Assembly (NCBI GenBank): GCA_046047615.1
Contig: JBJOHO010000085.1
Location: 1-43,529, forward strand
DNA length: 43,529 nt
Origin: ZC4RG30 sp046047615
GTDB lineage: Bacteria; Pseudomonadota; Gammaproteobacteria; Steroidobacterales; Steroidobacteraceae
Direction: 5' to 3'
Position 1 is the first letter of the stretch, and each line of letters begins with the position of its first letter. The notes under the pieces were generated by a model. It made no database searches and was not told the origin of the DNA. It saw nothing but the letters and a program-made list of their open reading frames with translations. Positions 24,043 to 32,752 of the stretch are shown here, one piece after another. A program made the position numbers and the translations under genes.

Positions 24043-25269
24043 ATGGACGGACTCACCGGCCGGCAGTGGTATGCCATCGTGCTGTGCACGCTGGCCGTGT
24101 TCTTCGACGGCTACGACGCGCAGATGCTGGCCATGGCCATTCCCCTGATGGCCACGGATTTCGGCGTGGAGCCCACGGCGTTCAGGTACGCCGGCTCGGC
24201 CTCGCTGCTGGGCATGGCGGTCGGTGCGCTGCTGCTGGCGCCGCTGGCAGACCGGCATGGCAGGCGCCGCCTGCTGCGCCTGGCGCTGGCCTTGTTCGGC
24301 GTGCCGACCTTGCTGGCGATGGCCGCGTCCACGCCGCAGCAGATCACCGCGCTGCGGTTCATCGCCGGTTGCGGCCTCGGCCTTGCGGTGCCGGTCACCA
24401 TCGCGATCGTGGCCGGCATGGCACCCGCGGCACGGCGCGTGCAGGTGGTCACCTTGATGGCCAGCGGCTTTGCCGTCGGCGCCTCCTCCGCGGGACTCAT
24501 CGCACCGGTGCTCACCGCAGCGGGGGGCTGGCACTGGCTCTTTGCCTACGGCGGTCTGGCGCCGTTGCTGCTGTTGGTCTTCGTCTGGACGGGCGTGCCG
24601 GAATCCCGTGCGGAGACGGCCGTCGTTGGCGCAGCGGCACCCACGCTCCAACCGTCCGTGCGGACCTTGTTCCTCCCGGCGTTGCGCGCGCGGACCAGCC
24701 TGCTGTGGGCGCTGAACGCCATCAACCTGTTCGCCAACTACGGCTTGGCCACCTGGCTGCCGACGCTGCTGATCCAGAACGGCTGGGAACCGGCGCAGGC
24801 CTTCCGCGTGATGGCGGTGCTGTCCATCGGCGCGCTCGCCGGCAGCTACACCGCCTCGCGCCTGGCAGACCAGGGGCGGATCGCCTTGGGGCTGGCCGGC
24901 GCCTATGCCGTGGCCACCGTGGCTTTGGCGGTCTGTGCCACCAACCCGGGGCCCGGCTGGGTCTGGGTGCTCTTGCTGGTGTTGATCGGCTTCGGCGCCA
25001 TCGGCTCGATGCTCACCCTTGGGCCGCTGGCCTCGGCGTACTATCCGGAGGCATTGCGCGGTACCGGCGTGGGCTGGGCCAATGGCGTGGGCCGTTTCGG
25101 CTCGCTGTTCGGCCCGCTGGCACTGGCGGCGCTCATGGACCTGCAGTTGCCACCGACCTGGGTGATCGGCGCACTGATGCTGCCCATGTTCTGCTGCGTT
25201 GGCATCGCCCTGTGGTTGCCGCGTGCCCTGCGTCCCTTGCCTGGTGACACCGGAGGAACTCCCGCATGA
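24043..25269 (+). CDS. MFS transporter, aromatic-acid:H+ symporter type
   Basis: The 408-residue protein has about 12 membrane spans. The first carries the FFDGYDAQ motif typical of the AAHS group (PcaK/BenK-like carriers of hydroxybenzoates and related acids). The loop 2-3 motif reads LADRHGRRRLL, and the equivalent later loop has TASRLADQGRIALG. It should import an organic, probably aromatic, acid across the inner membrane with protons. The start at 24043 follows AGGGGG at 24032-24037; a TACACT box at 24012-24017 inside a GGCGC/GCGCC palindrome is the probable -10. The stop overlaps the sulfurtransferase start (ATGA). A stilbene-oxygenase-like gene lies just downstream, which supports an aromatic substrate by context. 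Confidence 0.88.
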   Translation: MDGLTGRQWYAIVLCTLAVFFDGYDAQMLAMAIPLMATDFGVEPTAFRYAGSASLLGMAVGALLLAPLADRHGRRRLLRLALALFGVPTLLAMAASTPQQITALRFIAGCGLGLAVPVTIAIVAGMAPAARRVQVVTLMASGFAVGASSAGLIAPVLTAAGGWHWLFAYGGLAPLLLLVFVWTGVPESRAETAVVGAAAPTLQPSVRTLFLPALRARTSLLWALNAINLFANYGLATWLPTLLIQNGWEPAQAFRVMAVLSIGALAGSYTASRLADQGRIALGLAGAYAVATVALAVCATNPGPGWVWVLLLVLIGFGAIGSMLTLGPLASAYYPEALRGTGVGWANGVGRFGSLFGPLALAALMDLQLPPTWVIGALMLPMFCCVGIALWLPRALRPLPGDTGGTPA

Positions 25270-26141
25270 CTGCGTCCCTGAATGACCTGCCGTTGCTCGT
25301 CGATACCGCCTGGTTGTCCGCGCACCTTGACGACCCGGACCTGCGCATCCTCGACTGCAGCGTCAACCTGGTACCGGTGCCCACGGGAGGCGTGCGGCCT
25401 GAGAGTGGCAAGGCGGCCTGGGCTGAAGGCCATATCCCCGGAGCAGGCTTTGCAGACCTGCTGGCGGACCTGTCCGACCGCGACACAAAGCTGCCGGTGA
25501 TGATGCCGCCGGCGGCGCAGTTCGCCGCGGCACTCGGGCGTTACGGGGTGGGCCCTGGCACCCGCGTGGTGCTTTACGACAGCGGCTCACACACCTGGGC
25601 CACGCGACTGTGGTGGATGCTGCGTGCCATGGGCCATGACCAGGCCGCGGTACTCGATGGCGGCCTCGCGAAGTGGAAGGCCGAGGGGCGGCCGCTGTCC
25701 GTTGCCGTGCCCGCCGTGACCCCCATGCTGTTCACGCCGCGCCCCCGCGCCGGCAGCTTCGTCGGCAAGCGGGAGGTGCAGGCGGCACTCGGCGATGCCG
25801 GGACCTGCCTGCTCAATGCGCTGTCGGCCGACGAACACGCGGGCCGCATCAGCCGCACGCCGCGTCCCGGACGCATCCCGGGCAGTGGCAACGTGCCGGC
25901 GGGCTCGCTGCTCGATGCAGCAAGCGGTGGATTCCTGCCGCTGCCGCAGCTGCGGGAACGCTTTGCCGCCGTTGGTGCCCTGGATGGCCGGCGCGTGGTC
26001 AACTACTGCGGCGGCGGCATTGCGGCCACCTGTACCGCCTTCACGCTCGTGCGGCTCGGGCTCGACGACGTGGCGGTCTATGACGGCTCATTGGTGGAGT
26101 GGAGCGGCGATCCGGACCTGCCGATGGAAACCGGGGACTGA
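25266..26141 (+). CDS. Two-domain sulfurtransferase (mercaptopyruvate/thiosulfate type)
   Basis: The 291-residue cytoplasmic protein has two rhodanese domains. The first (about residues 8-130) contains ILDCSVNL, GHIPGAGF, VVLYDSGSHTWATRLWWML and VLDGGLAKWKAEGRPL, and has no active cysteine in its loop. The second (about 155-285) ends in the active loop NYCGGGIAATCTAF, in which Cys of CGGGIAA would carry the persulfide. The CGxG loop is closer to 3-mercaptopyruvate sulfurtransferases (CGSGVTA) than to thiosulfate enzymes (CRxG), so mercaptopyruvate is the likelier sulfur donor. Its start overlaps the MFS stop, which makes the pair co-translated. The functional link to the carrier is unclear, and it may simply be an ordinary housekeeping gene. 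Confidence 0.9.
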   Translation: MTASLNDLPLLVDTAWLSAHLDDPDLRILDCSVNLVPVPTGGVRPESGKAAWAEGHIPGAGFADLLADLSDRDTKLPVMMPPAAQFAAALGRYGVGPGTRVVLYDSGSHTWATRLWWMLRAMGHDQAAVLDGGLAKWKAEGRPLSVAVPAVTPMLFTPRPRAGSFVGKREVQAALGDAGTCLLNALSADEHAGRISRTPRPGRIPGSGNVPAGSLLDAASGGFLPLPQLRERFAAVGALDGRRVVNYCGGGIAATCTAFTLVRLGLDDVAVYDGSLVEWSGDPDLPMETGD

Positions 26142-26230
26142 GGCGCTCGGCCCCGGGGAGTTGCCGCGGCCTGCGCGGGTCAATAGGTACAAGAACGGCG
26201 CTGCGTCCCGGTGCCGGCCGGGGCTAGGCT

Positions 26231-26268
26231 TGGACACGATCCAGAGTCCCCAAGGGAGGGGGTGTCCA
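26231..26268 (+). promoter_or_regulatory. Hairpin enclosing the ribosome site of the oxygenase gene
   Basis: TGGACAC (26231-26237) pairs perfectly with GTGTCCA (26262-26268), whose last base is the A of the ATG. Inside, TCCC (26247-26250) pairs with GGGA (26254-26257) across a three-base loop. The purine-rich ribosome site AAGGGAGGGGG therefore lies within the fold. In RNA this could hide the start region and control translation. The rest of the 126-base gap shows no other clear element. Confidence 0.4.
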
Positions 26269-27845
26269 TGACCGACCGCAACCCGATCGACCGTCGTGCC
26301 TTTCTTGCGGCCGCCGGCGCCAGTGCCGTCGCCCTCGGTGCCGCGCCAGGCGAAGTGCTCGCCGCCACGGCGGCGGCCGACAATGACCTCGTGACGCCGC
26401 CGCAGGGTCCGCCGATCCGCCAGGCCGGCAGCGGTGGCCAGTTCGCGCCGATCCGTGCGGAGGTCACGATCAATGACTGTGAGATCGAGGGCAGGCTGCC
26501 CGCGGACCTCAGTGGCGGCTTCTATGCCACCGGCCCGGATCCGCAGTACCCGATGGCCAAGGGCAACATCATCTTCGACGGCGAAGGCCATGCCCGGCTG
26601 TTCCGCATCAGGAACGGCCGCGTGGACTATCGCACCCGCTATGTGAAGAGCGACCGCTACGTCGCCCAGGACAAGGCGCGCCAGCTGCTGTTCCCGATGT
26701 ACCGCAATCCCTACCTGGATGATCCGCGCGCCAAGGGCCTGTCACGCAGCACGGCCAACACGCACGTCATCAACCACAAGGGCCTGATCCTCGCGTTGAA
26801 GGAAGACAGCCCGCCGGTGGCCCTGGACCTCAACACCCTCGAGACGGTCGAAACGGTCTACACCTTCGGTGGCCAGCTGCCGCGCACGCAGCCGTTCACG
26901 GCGCACCCCAAAGTGTGCTCGAAGACCGGCAACATCGTGGCCTTCGGCTATGAGGCCGAGGGCCATGGCAGCGACGTGGTTTCCGTCTTCGAGATCGACA
27001 AGGACACGGGCCGCAAGGTCTGGGAGGCGCGCATCAAGGTGCCCTACGTGGGCCTGCTGCACGACTTCGCCGTCACCGAAAACCACATCGCCCTCTATGT
27101 CGTGCCGCTGGCCTTCGACGAAGCGCAGATGAAGCGCGGTGGCATCCACTGGTCCTGGGACAGGACGAAGAAGAGCTACTTCGGATTTTTCCGCCGTGGC
27201 GGCGACGGCACCGACCTCAAGTGGATCGAGGGTCCGCCGCAGAGCGGCACCCACACCATGGGCGCTTTCGAAGACAAGGGCCGCCTCTACCTGGATACCG
27301 AGATGACGGCGGGAAACCCGTTCCCGTTCATGCCCAACAAGGACGGCTCGCCGCCGGACCTGCCAGGCAGTGTCAGCACGATCCACCGCATTTCCGCCAA
27401 CCTCAACGGCCGCAACAAGGGCTACCGTGTCGAGCAGTTGTTCAATTTGCAGCTGCCCTTGCCCAAGCAGGATGACCGCTACAACACCATGCCCTACCGC
27501 TATGGCTACGGCGCCTGCCCGGATCCGGACACCGCGCCCGGGCAGCTGGCCGGTGCCTGCCTGGTGCGCATGGACATCCAGACCAAGACCTTCCAGAAGT
27601 GGAACGCCGGGACGGATGTCTCGCTGGCTGAGCCGGTGTTTGCGCCGAAGAACGCCCGCGCCCGCGAGGGCGAGGGCTACCTGATCGGCGTGGCCTACAA
27701 CCTCAAGGAGCGGATGCGGTCTGACCTGGTCATCCTCGACGCCGAGCGCGTGCAGGAGGGACCGGTCGCCAAGGTCAAGCTGCCGGTGCAGTGCTCCCCG
27801 CAGGTGCACGGCTGGTGGGTGCGCGAGGACCAGTACCCGGCCTGA
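26268..27845 (+). CDS. Carotenoid/stilbene cleavage oxygenase family, Tat-exported
   Basis: The 525-residue iron enzyme has the seven-bladed propeller marks of the carotenoid cleavage oxygenase family. The four iron histidines can be placed at H213 (TAHPK), H265 (LLHDFAVTENH), H329 (GTHTMGAF) and H514 (VHGWWV). Their spacing of 52, 64 and 185 residues resembles lignostilbene dioxygenases. Other marks are LSGGFYATGPDPQ and NIIFDGEGHARLFRI. The family splits C=C bonds of carotenoids or phenolic stilbenes with O2 into two aldehydes. Unusually, the N terminus is a twin-arginine signal (IDRRAFLAAAGASAVALG), so the enzyme should fold in the cytoplasm and act in the periplasm. It follows an AAHS-type carrier gene. 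Carotenoid or stilbene substrate cannot be settled by eye. Confidence 0.9.
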   Translation: MTDRNPIDRRAFLAAAGASAVALGAAPGEVLAATAAADNDLVTPPQGPPIRQAGSGGQFAPIRAEVTINDCEIEGRLPADLSGGFYATGPDPQYPMAKGNIIFDGEGHARLFRIRNGRVDYRTRYVKSDRYVAQDKARQLLFPMYRNPYLDDPRAKGLSRSTANTHVINHKGLILALKEDSPPVALDLNTLETVETVYTFGGQLPRTQPFTAHPKVCSKTGNIVAFGYEAEGHGSDVVSVFEIDKDTGRKVWEARIKVPYVGLLHDFAVTENHIALYVVPLAFDEAQMKRGGIHWSWDRTKKSYFGFFRRGGDGTDLKWIEGPPQSGTHTMGAFEDKGRLYLDTEMTAGNPFPFMPNKDGSPPDLPGSVSTIHRISANLNGRNKGYRVEQLFNLQLPLPKQDDRYNTMPYRYGYGACPDPDTAPGQLAGACLVRMDIQTKTFQKWNAGTDVSLAEPVFAPKNARAREGEGYLIGVAYNLKERMRSDLVILDAERVQEGPVAKVKLPVQCSPQVHGWWVREDQYPA

Positions 27846-27874
27846 ACCGCCACTGGCGCTGCAGCGGCCGCGGC

Positions 27875-28369
27875 TCAGTGTTTCCCTTGGCCACCGTCGC
27901 CCGTGGCGGTTGCCGCGGGTGGCATGTAGGCCACCGGCTTCACCGGCACCTGCAGCGTCACCTCGCCGGCCTTGCGGAACCGCAGGGTCAGCGGCAGTGT
28001 CGCGCCTTCGCGGGAGGGTTCGCGCAGCCCGAACAGCATGATGTGGTAGCCGCCGTGCTGCAGGCGCACGCTGCCGTTCGCGGGGATCGTGAGTCCCTGC
28101 TCCATGTGCCGCATGCGCATCACGCCATCCGGACCCGTCGCCGAACTGTGCACCTCGACCCTCGTGGCGGCCGTGCTGCTGCCGCCGACCAGGACGTCGT
28201 CCGCCAGGCCGGTGTTTTCCAGCGTCATGAACACGCCCGTGACCTCGCGCGGCGCGGGCATGGCACGCGTCCAGGGGTCGACCACGCGCAGTGCACCGAC
28301 CTGCGTGGTCTGGGCCAAGGAAGTGGCCGCAGCTGCGCTGGCCAACAGGACGAGGGTCAGTTTCTTCAT
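27875..28369 (-). CDS. PCuAC-type periplasmic copper chaperone
   Basis: The 164-residue product has a signal peptide (LTLVLLASAAAATSLAQ) and a single PCuAC cupredoxin-like domain. It contains VVDPWTRAMPAP, GVFMTLENTGLADD, VEVHSSATGPDGVMRMRHME and GGYHIMLFGL. The family copper motif H(M)x10Mx21HxM is recognisable but with one extra residue in each gap. A Gly/His tail (GGQGKH) may add a ligand. Such proteins carry Cu(I) in the periplasm, often to the CuA or CuB site of cytochrome oxidase. It points toward the oxygenase gene (convergent, 29-base gap) and shares a short divergent gap with maeB. No oxidase assembly gene is adjacent. Confidence 0.9.
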   Translation of the reverse strand: MKKLTLVLLASAAAATSLAQTTQVGALRVVDPWTRAMPAPREVTGVFMTLENTGLADDVLVGGSSTAATRVEVHSSATGPDGVMRMRHMEQGLTIPANGSVRLQHGGYHIMLFGLREPSREGATLPLTLRFRKAGEVTLQVPVKPVAYMPPAATATGDGGQGKH

Positions 28370-28386
28370 GGGGAGGATTCCTGCAG

Positions 28387-28416
28387 TCGACAGCCTAGGG
28401 GGTTGGCACCGATACT
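28387..28416 (+). promoter_or_regulatory. Candidate promoter of maeB
   Basis: TCGACA (5 of 6 to the -35 consensus, 28387-28392) and GATACT (4 of 6 to -10, 28411-28416) are 18 bases apart. They would give a leader of about 27 bases before the maeB ATG at 28450. The 80-base gap must also hold the promoter of the PCuAC gene on the other strand, so overlap of control is likely. Confidence 0.4.
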
Positions 28417-28449
28417 TCCGGTTTCAGTCAAACGGCGCCAAGAACCGAC

Positions 28450-30744
28450 ATGTCAAAGCCCCTGAGTGAGGCCGAGCAGGCCCTGCGCGACGCCGCCCGC
28501 GATTATCACCGCCTGCCGACGCCAGGCAAGGTCTCGGTCACGCCGACCAAGCTGCTGTCGAACCAGCGCGACCTGTCGCTGGCCTATTCCCCGGGCGTCG
28601 CCTATCCCTGTCTCGACATCGCCGAGGATCCCAATGCCGCGGCGCTGTACACGTCGCGCGGCAACCTGGTGGCGGTCATCACCAACGGCACCGCGGTGCT
28701 CGGCCTGGGCGACATCGGTCCGCTGGCCGCCAAGCCGGTAATGGAGGGCAAGGGCTGCCTGTTCAAGAAATTCGCCGACATCGACGTCTTCGACATCGAA
28801 CTGGCCGAGCGCGACCCGGACAAGCTCATCGAGATCATCGCCGCCCTCGAGCCCACGCTGGGGGGCATCAACCTCGAGGACATCAAGGCGCCGGAGTGCT
28901 TCTACATCGAGAAGCAGCTCAGCAGCCGCATGAACATCCCGGTCTTCCACGACGACCAGCATGGCACGGCCATCATCTCCGCGGCTGCCATGCTCAACGG
29001 CCTGGAACTGGTCGGCAAGGACATCGGCGAGGTGAAGGTGGTCACCTCGGGTGCCGGTGCCGCGGCCATCGCCTGCCTCGACGTCATGGTGGGGCTGGGC
29101 GTGAAGCGCGAGCACATCTGGCTCTGCGACTCCAAGGGCGTGGTCTACGAGGGCCGGCCCGGCGGTTTCGACGAATCCAAGGCGCGCTACGCGCAGGCCA
29201 CGGCCGAGCGCACGCTGGGCGATGCGATCCGCGGCTGCGATGTATTCCTGGGCTGCTCGGCCGCCGGCGTGCTCACGCCGGAGATGGTGAAGACCATGGC
29301 CGACAGGCCGATCATCCTGGCGCTCGCCAATCCGGAGCCGGAGATCCGGCCGGAGCTTGCCAAGGCGGCACGCCCGGACTGCATCATCGCCACCGGCCGT
29401 TCCGACTATCCGAACCAGGTCAACAACGTCCTGTGCTTCCCCTACATCTTCCGCGGTGCGCTCGATTGCGGAGCCACCAAGATCACGCAGGAAATGAAGC
29501 TGGCCTGCGTGCGCGAGATCGCCGACCTCGCCAAGGCCGACATCAGCGAGGAGGTCGCCAGCGCCTACGCCGGCCAGGACCTTGAGTTCGGGCCGGACTA
29601 CCTGATCCCCAAACCTTTCGACTCGCGGCTCATCCTGCGCATCGCGCCGGCCGTGGCGGCGGCGGCGGCGGCCTCGGGCGTGGCGACGCGTCCGATCGAG
29701 GACATGAATGCCTACCGCCAGGAACTGGTGCGGCGCTTCTCCACGGTGGGCATGCTGATGCGGCCGGTGTTCGGCGCCGCTGTGGCTTCGCCCGCCAAGC
29801 GCGTGGCCTATGCCGAAGGCGAGGACCTCCGTGTGCTGCGCGCGGCGCAGTTCGCGCTCGACGAGGGCATCGCACGGCCCATCCTCATCGGCCGTCCGGC
29901 GGTCATCGAAACACGCATCGCCAAGGCCGGTCTCAGGTTCAAGCTCGGCCAGGACGTCACGGTGGTCAACCCGGATGACGACCCGCGCTTCCGCCAGTAC
30001 TGGCAGACCTACCACCGCATCATGGGGCGCCGCGGTTTCAGCCCCGAGGCCGCCAAGGCCGCCGTGCATCGTTCCACAACCACCATCGCGGCGCTCATGG
30101 TGCATCTGGGCGATGCGGATTCCATGCTGTGCGGATTGCATGGGCGCTTCGATGCGCACCTGGGACATATCGAGGACGTGATCGGCTTGCGCAAGGATGC
30201 GGTCGAGCTGGCGACGCTCAACGCGCTGATGCTCAACAAGCGGACGCTGTTCATCGCCGACACCTATGTGAACGGCGATCCGGACGCGCAGCAGCTGGCC
30301 CGCATCGCGGCGATGGCGGCCCGCGAGGTGCAGCACTTCGGGCTGCAGCCCAAGCTCGCCTTCGTGTCGCACTCCAATTACGGTTCCTCGCGGCGGCCCT
30401 CGGCCAACAAGATGCGCGTGGCCTACGAGCTGTTCTCCGCGGCACATCCGCAGATCGAGTGCGACGGCGAGATGCACGGCGATGCCGCGCTGTCCGAGGC
30501 CATCCGCCAGTCGAACCTCATGGACAGCCGCCTCAATGGCGAGGCCAATGTCATCATCTGCCCGAACGTCGATGCCGCCAACATCTCCTACAACCTGCTC
30601 AAGCAGGTGGCGGGCGATGGCGTCACGGTGGGTCCCATCCTCATGGGGGCCGCGGCACCGGCACATGTGCTCACGCCTTCGTCGACGGTGCGGCGTGTGA
30701 TGAACATGACCGCGCTGTGCGTGGCACAAGGCCGCAAAAGCTGA
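28450..30744 (+). CDS. maeB: NADP-dependent malic enzyme with phosphotransacetylase-like domain
   Basis: The 764-residue protein is the long bacterial MaeB. The malic enzyme part (residues 1 to about 430) includes YHRLPTPGKVSV, LSLAYSPGVAYPC, LGDIGPLAAKPVMEGK, VFHDDQHGTAI and the Rossmann loop VTSGAGAAAIACLD. A linker leads to a phosphotransacetylase-like domain (about 435-764) with RVAYAEGEDLRVLRAAQ, SNYGSSRRPSA and LMGAAAPAHVL. It decarboxylates malate to pyruvate with NADP+, supplying NADPH and linking the citric acid cycle to gluconeogenesis. The C-terminal domain is regulatory (acetyl-CoA responsive) in known enzymes and not thought to be catalytic. The gene is single, full-length and undamaged. 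Identification is firm. Confidence 0.96.
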   Translation: MSKPLSEAEQALRDAARDYHRLPTPGKVSVTPTKLLSNQRDLSLAYSPGVAYPCLDIAEDPNAAALYTSRGNLVAVITNGTAVLGLGDIGPLAAKPVMEGKGCLFKKFADIDVFDIELAERDPDKLIEIIAALEPTLGGINLEDIKAPECFYIEKQLSSRMNIPVFHDDQHGTAIISAAAMLNGLELVGKDIGEVKVVTSGAGAAAIACLDVMVGLGVKREHIWLCDSKGVVYEGRPGGFDESKARYAQATAERTLGDAIRGCDVFLGCSAAGVLTPEMVKTMADRPIILALANPEPEIRPELAKAARPDCIIATGRSDYPNQVNNVLCFPYIFRGALDCGATKITQEMKLACVREIADLAKADISEEVASAYAGQDLEFGPDYLIPKPFDSRLILRIAPAVAAAAAASGVATRPIEDMNAYRQELVRRFSTVGMLMRPVFGAAVASPAKRVAYAEGEDLRVLRAAQFALDEGIARPILIGRPAVIETRIAKAGLRFKLGQDVTVVNPDDDPRFRQYWQTYHRIMGRRGFSPEAAKAAVHRSTTTIAALMVHLGDADSMLCGLHGRFDAHLGHIEDVIGLRKDAVELATLNALMLNKRTLFIADTYVNGDPDAQQLARIAAMAAREVQHFGLQPKLAFVSHSNYGSSRRPSANKMRVAYELFSAAHPQIECDGEMHGDAALSEAIRQSNLMDSRLNGEANVIICPNVDAANISYNLLKQVAGDGVTVGPILMGAAAPAHVLTPSSTVRRVMNMTALCVAQGRKS

Positions 30745-30756
30745 CGGACGCTTGCC

Positions 30757-30782
30757 GCGCTGCGGATTCCGCGTAGCAGCGC
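30757..30782 (+). other. Hairpin after maeB
   Basis: GCGCTGC (30757-30763) and GCAGCGC (30776-30782) form a perfect seven-base stem with CGGA/CCG pairing inside the loop, 12 bases after the maeB stop. No T run follows, so it is a weak or factor-assisted terminator at best. The 73-base gap to the diguanylate cyclase gene otherwise holds no clear element. Confidence 0.35.
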
Positions 30783-30817
30783 ACGGTTCATGAGGCCGTC
30801 ACCGGCGACGATGCGGC

Positions 30818-32461
30818 ATGACCTCGGGTGGCGCACGGTTGCCGGCCTGGAGCGGGGCGGCCGCCGTGTTTGCCCTGTGCGCGGCCATTTGGGTCGTCGG
30901 CTGGAATGCCGGCGACCGCAACCTGCTTCCTGATGGCGCCAGCGTCGTTGGCGTCGCCACCTTTCTGCTGTGGATGTTGGCCGCCTGGCTGTTCGCGCGC
31001 GTCGCCGGTCGCCTGCCGGAGGCGGCGCCGGCCCGCCGCATTGCGCTGCTGGCGGCCGCTGGAGCGTCCGGGCAGTCCATCGCCGGGCTGTGGTTCAGCC
31101 TGCCGCCTCTGTCGGCCTGGGGTCATGCGACGGGTTGGCCGCTGGGCGATCTGTTCCTGTTTGCGTCCTATCTCGCCTGGGTGCTCGCCCTGGTGCTGCC
31201 AGACCGCCCCGGTGTGGGCCGGGATCTGCGCTGGCGCCTGGAGGCGCTGGACGTTGCCATCGCGCTCGCCGTGCTGGCGCTGCTGAACTGGTACTACCTC
31301 ATCGAGGATTCCACCCTGTATGAGGACTATGGACGCTTGCTTGGCCAGTTGGTTGAAGCGCTCTATCTGGTGTTCGACTTCGCCCTGCTGCTGGCCGTCG
31401 TGGCGGCCTGGTCGGCCCGGCACTCCGCAGACACGCTGGTCGACCGCCGCGGGCTCATTGCCGCGGCGGCCGTGCTGTCACTGGCGGACATGTTCGTTGC
31501 CGCCCATCTCTACCTGTTCGATGGAGGCTACGCCGACACCATTGCCGTCGTGCTGCAACAGCTTGCGCTGTGCATCCTCATCGGTCTGGGCTTGCAGTGG
31601 GAGGGGCGGGGCGCAGCGCCCGGCGCGCCCGGGACGGCCTCCCCGGCAGTGGCGCCGGAACTGCGCGGCAGGGGGCGGCAACCCGCCCGATTGCTGACGC
31701 CGGCTGCGCTGTTGTCGACGTTGGCGCTGTTCTGCTTGCTCATCATCGAGCATTGGCCGCGTCCGCTGGACCGGGACACGGTCCTGACCATTGGCGCGAG
31801 CCTGGTGGCGATGGCCATCCTCGCCCGCCAGATCCTGACCGCACGCTCCAACGAAACCTGGCTGCTGGCCGAGCGGCAGAAGTTGGAACGGGAAGTCGAG
31901 CACCGCTCGCGCGAGCTGGAGATCGCCAACGGCGAACTGCGCCGCTTGGCACGCCAGGATGCCCTGAGCGGTCTTGGCAACCGCCGTGCCTTCGACGAAT
32001 GGCTGGCAGAGGCCTGGCGTGAAGCCGGGACCGGCGGACGGCCGCTGGCACTGGTGATGATCGACATCGACGCCTTCAAGGCCTACAACGATGCGCTGGG
32101 GCATCTGGCCGGCGACGCCTGCCTGCGCCGTGCGGCAGCAGTGCTGGTGGCCGAATTGGACCGGCACGACCATCGGCTGGCGCGTTACGGGGGCGAAGAG
32201 TTTGCTCTGCTGCTGCCCGGGTCCGACGTGGCCGATGCCGTGCGCGTCATCGAGACCCTGCGCAGCGCCTTGCGCGAACGTGCCCTGCCGCACCCGGCCT
32301 CGCCGGTGGGCCCGCACGTCACCTTCAGCGCTGGCGTGGCCAGCCATGTCCCGGGACCTGCACAGTCCGCCGACGGCCTGGTCGAGGCAGCCGATCGCGC
32401 GCTGTACCTGGCCAAGACTGGCGGACGCGACCGGGTCGCCACCGCATCGGTGCAGATTTGA
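30818..32461 (+). CDS. Membrane-bound diguanylate cyclase (GGDEF domain)
   Basis: The 547-residue protein has an N-terminal half with about eight hydrophobic membrane spans (to about residue 340) of no sensory type I recognise. A short coiled segment (ERQKLEREVEHRSRELEIANGE, shortened here to its sense: charged heptads) leads to a C-terminal GGDEF domain. This contains DALSGLGNRRAFDEWL, VMIDIDAFKAYND and the active loop RYGGEEF (GGEEF encoded at 32189-32203), so the catalytic signature is intact. It should make cyclic di-GMP from two GTP. The inhibitory I-site RxxD is replaced by RHDH (32162-32173), so product inhibition may be lost. It stands alone after maeB and ends 58 bases before the tRNA gene. 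No EAL or PAS domain is seen. Confidence 0.92.
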   Translation: MTSGGARLPAWSGAAAVFALCAAIWVVGWNAGDRNLLPDGASVVGVATFLLWMLAAWLFARVAGRLPEAAPARRIALLAAAGASGQSIAGLWFSLPPLSAWGHATGWPLGDLFLFASYLAWVLALVLPDRPGVGRDLRWRLEALDVAIALAVLALLNWYYLIEDSTLYEDYGRLLGQLVEALYLVFDFALLLAVVAAWSARHSADTLVDRRGLIAAAAVLSLADMFVAAHLYLFDGGYADTIAVVLQQLALCILIGLGLQWEGRGAAPGAPGTASPAVAPELRGRGRQPARLLTPAALLSTLALFCLLIIEHWPRPLDRDTVLTIGASLVAMAILARQILTARSNETWLLAERQKLEREVEHRSRELEIANGELRRLARQDALSGLGNRRAFDEWLAEAWREAGTGGRPLALVMIDIDAFKAYNDALGHLAGDACLRRAAAVLVAELDRHDHRLARYGGEEFALLLPGSDVADAVRVIETLRSALRERALPHPASPVGPHVTFSAGVASHVPGPAQSADGLVEAADRALYLAKTGGRDRVATASVQI

Positions 32462-32474
32462 TGGTGCAAGGGGG

Positions 32475-32503
32475 TGGACTCAAGCCGCCGTCTCCCCTAT
32501 AGT
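32475..32503 (+). promoter_or_regulatory. Sigma-70 promoter of tRNA-Arg
   Basis: TGGACT (-35, 4 of 6) and TATAGT (-10, 5 of 6) are separated by 17 bases. A GC-rich stretch (GCGTCC) follows the -10 box, as in stringently controlled stable-RNA promoters. The tRNA begins 16 bases after the -10 box. This is the best promoter match in the window. Confidence 0.65.
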
Positions 32504-32514
32504 TCGCGTCCGTT

Positions 32515-32595
<81 letters not shown>

Positions 32596-32606
32596 TACGG
32601 ATCCTG

Positions 32607-32631
32607 AAAGGCCAGCGAAAGCTGGCCTTTT
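32607..32631 (+). terminator. Intrinsic terminator after tRNA-Arg
   Basis: A perfect ten-base stem (AAAGGCCAGC with GCTGGCCTTT) closed by a GAAA tetraloop ends in TTTT, 11 bases after the tRNA CCA. The A run on the 5' side means it could also stop transcripts from the other strand. Confidence 0.9.
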
Positions 32632-32752
32632 GCGTTTCTGCGGGCCGGCTGCGCACTTCTCCTGATTGCCGTTTCCGGCGGACCGGTCACGCTGCAGGCT
32701 TGGTTCCGGCACGCAAGGTGGACCATGAGCCGTCGGAAAACTGCCGCCGGGC

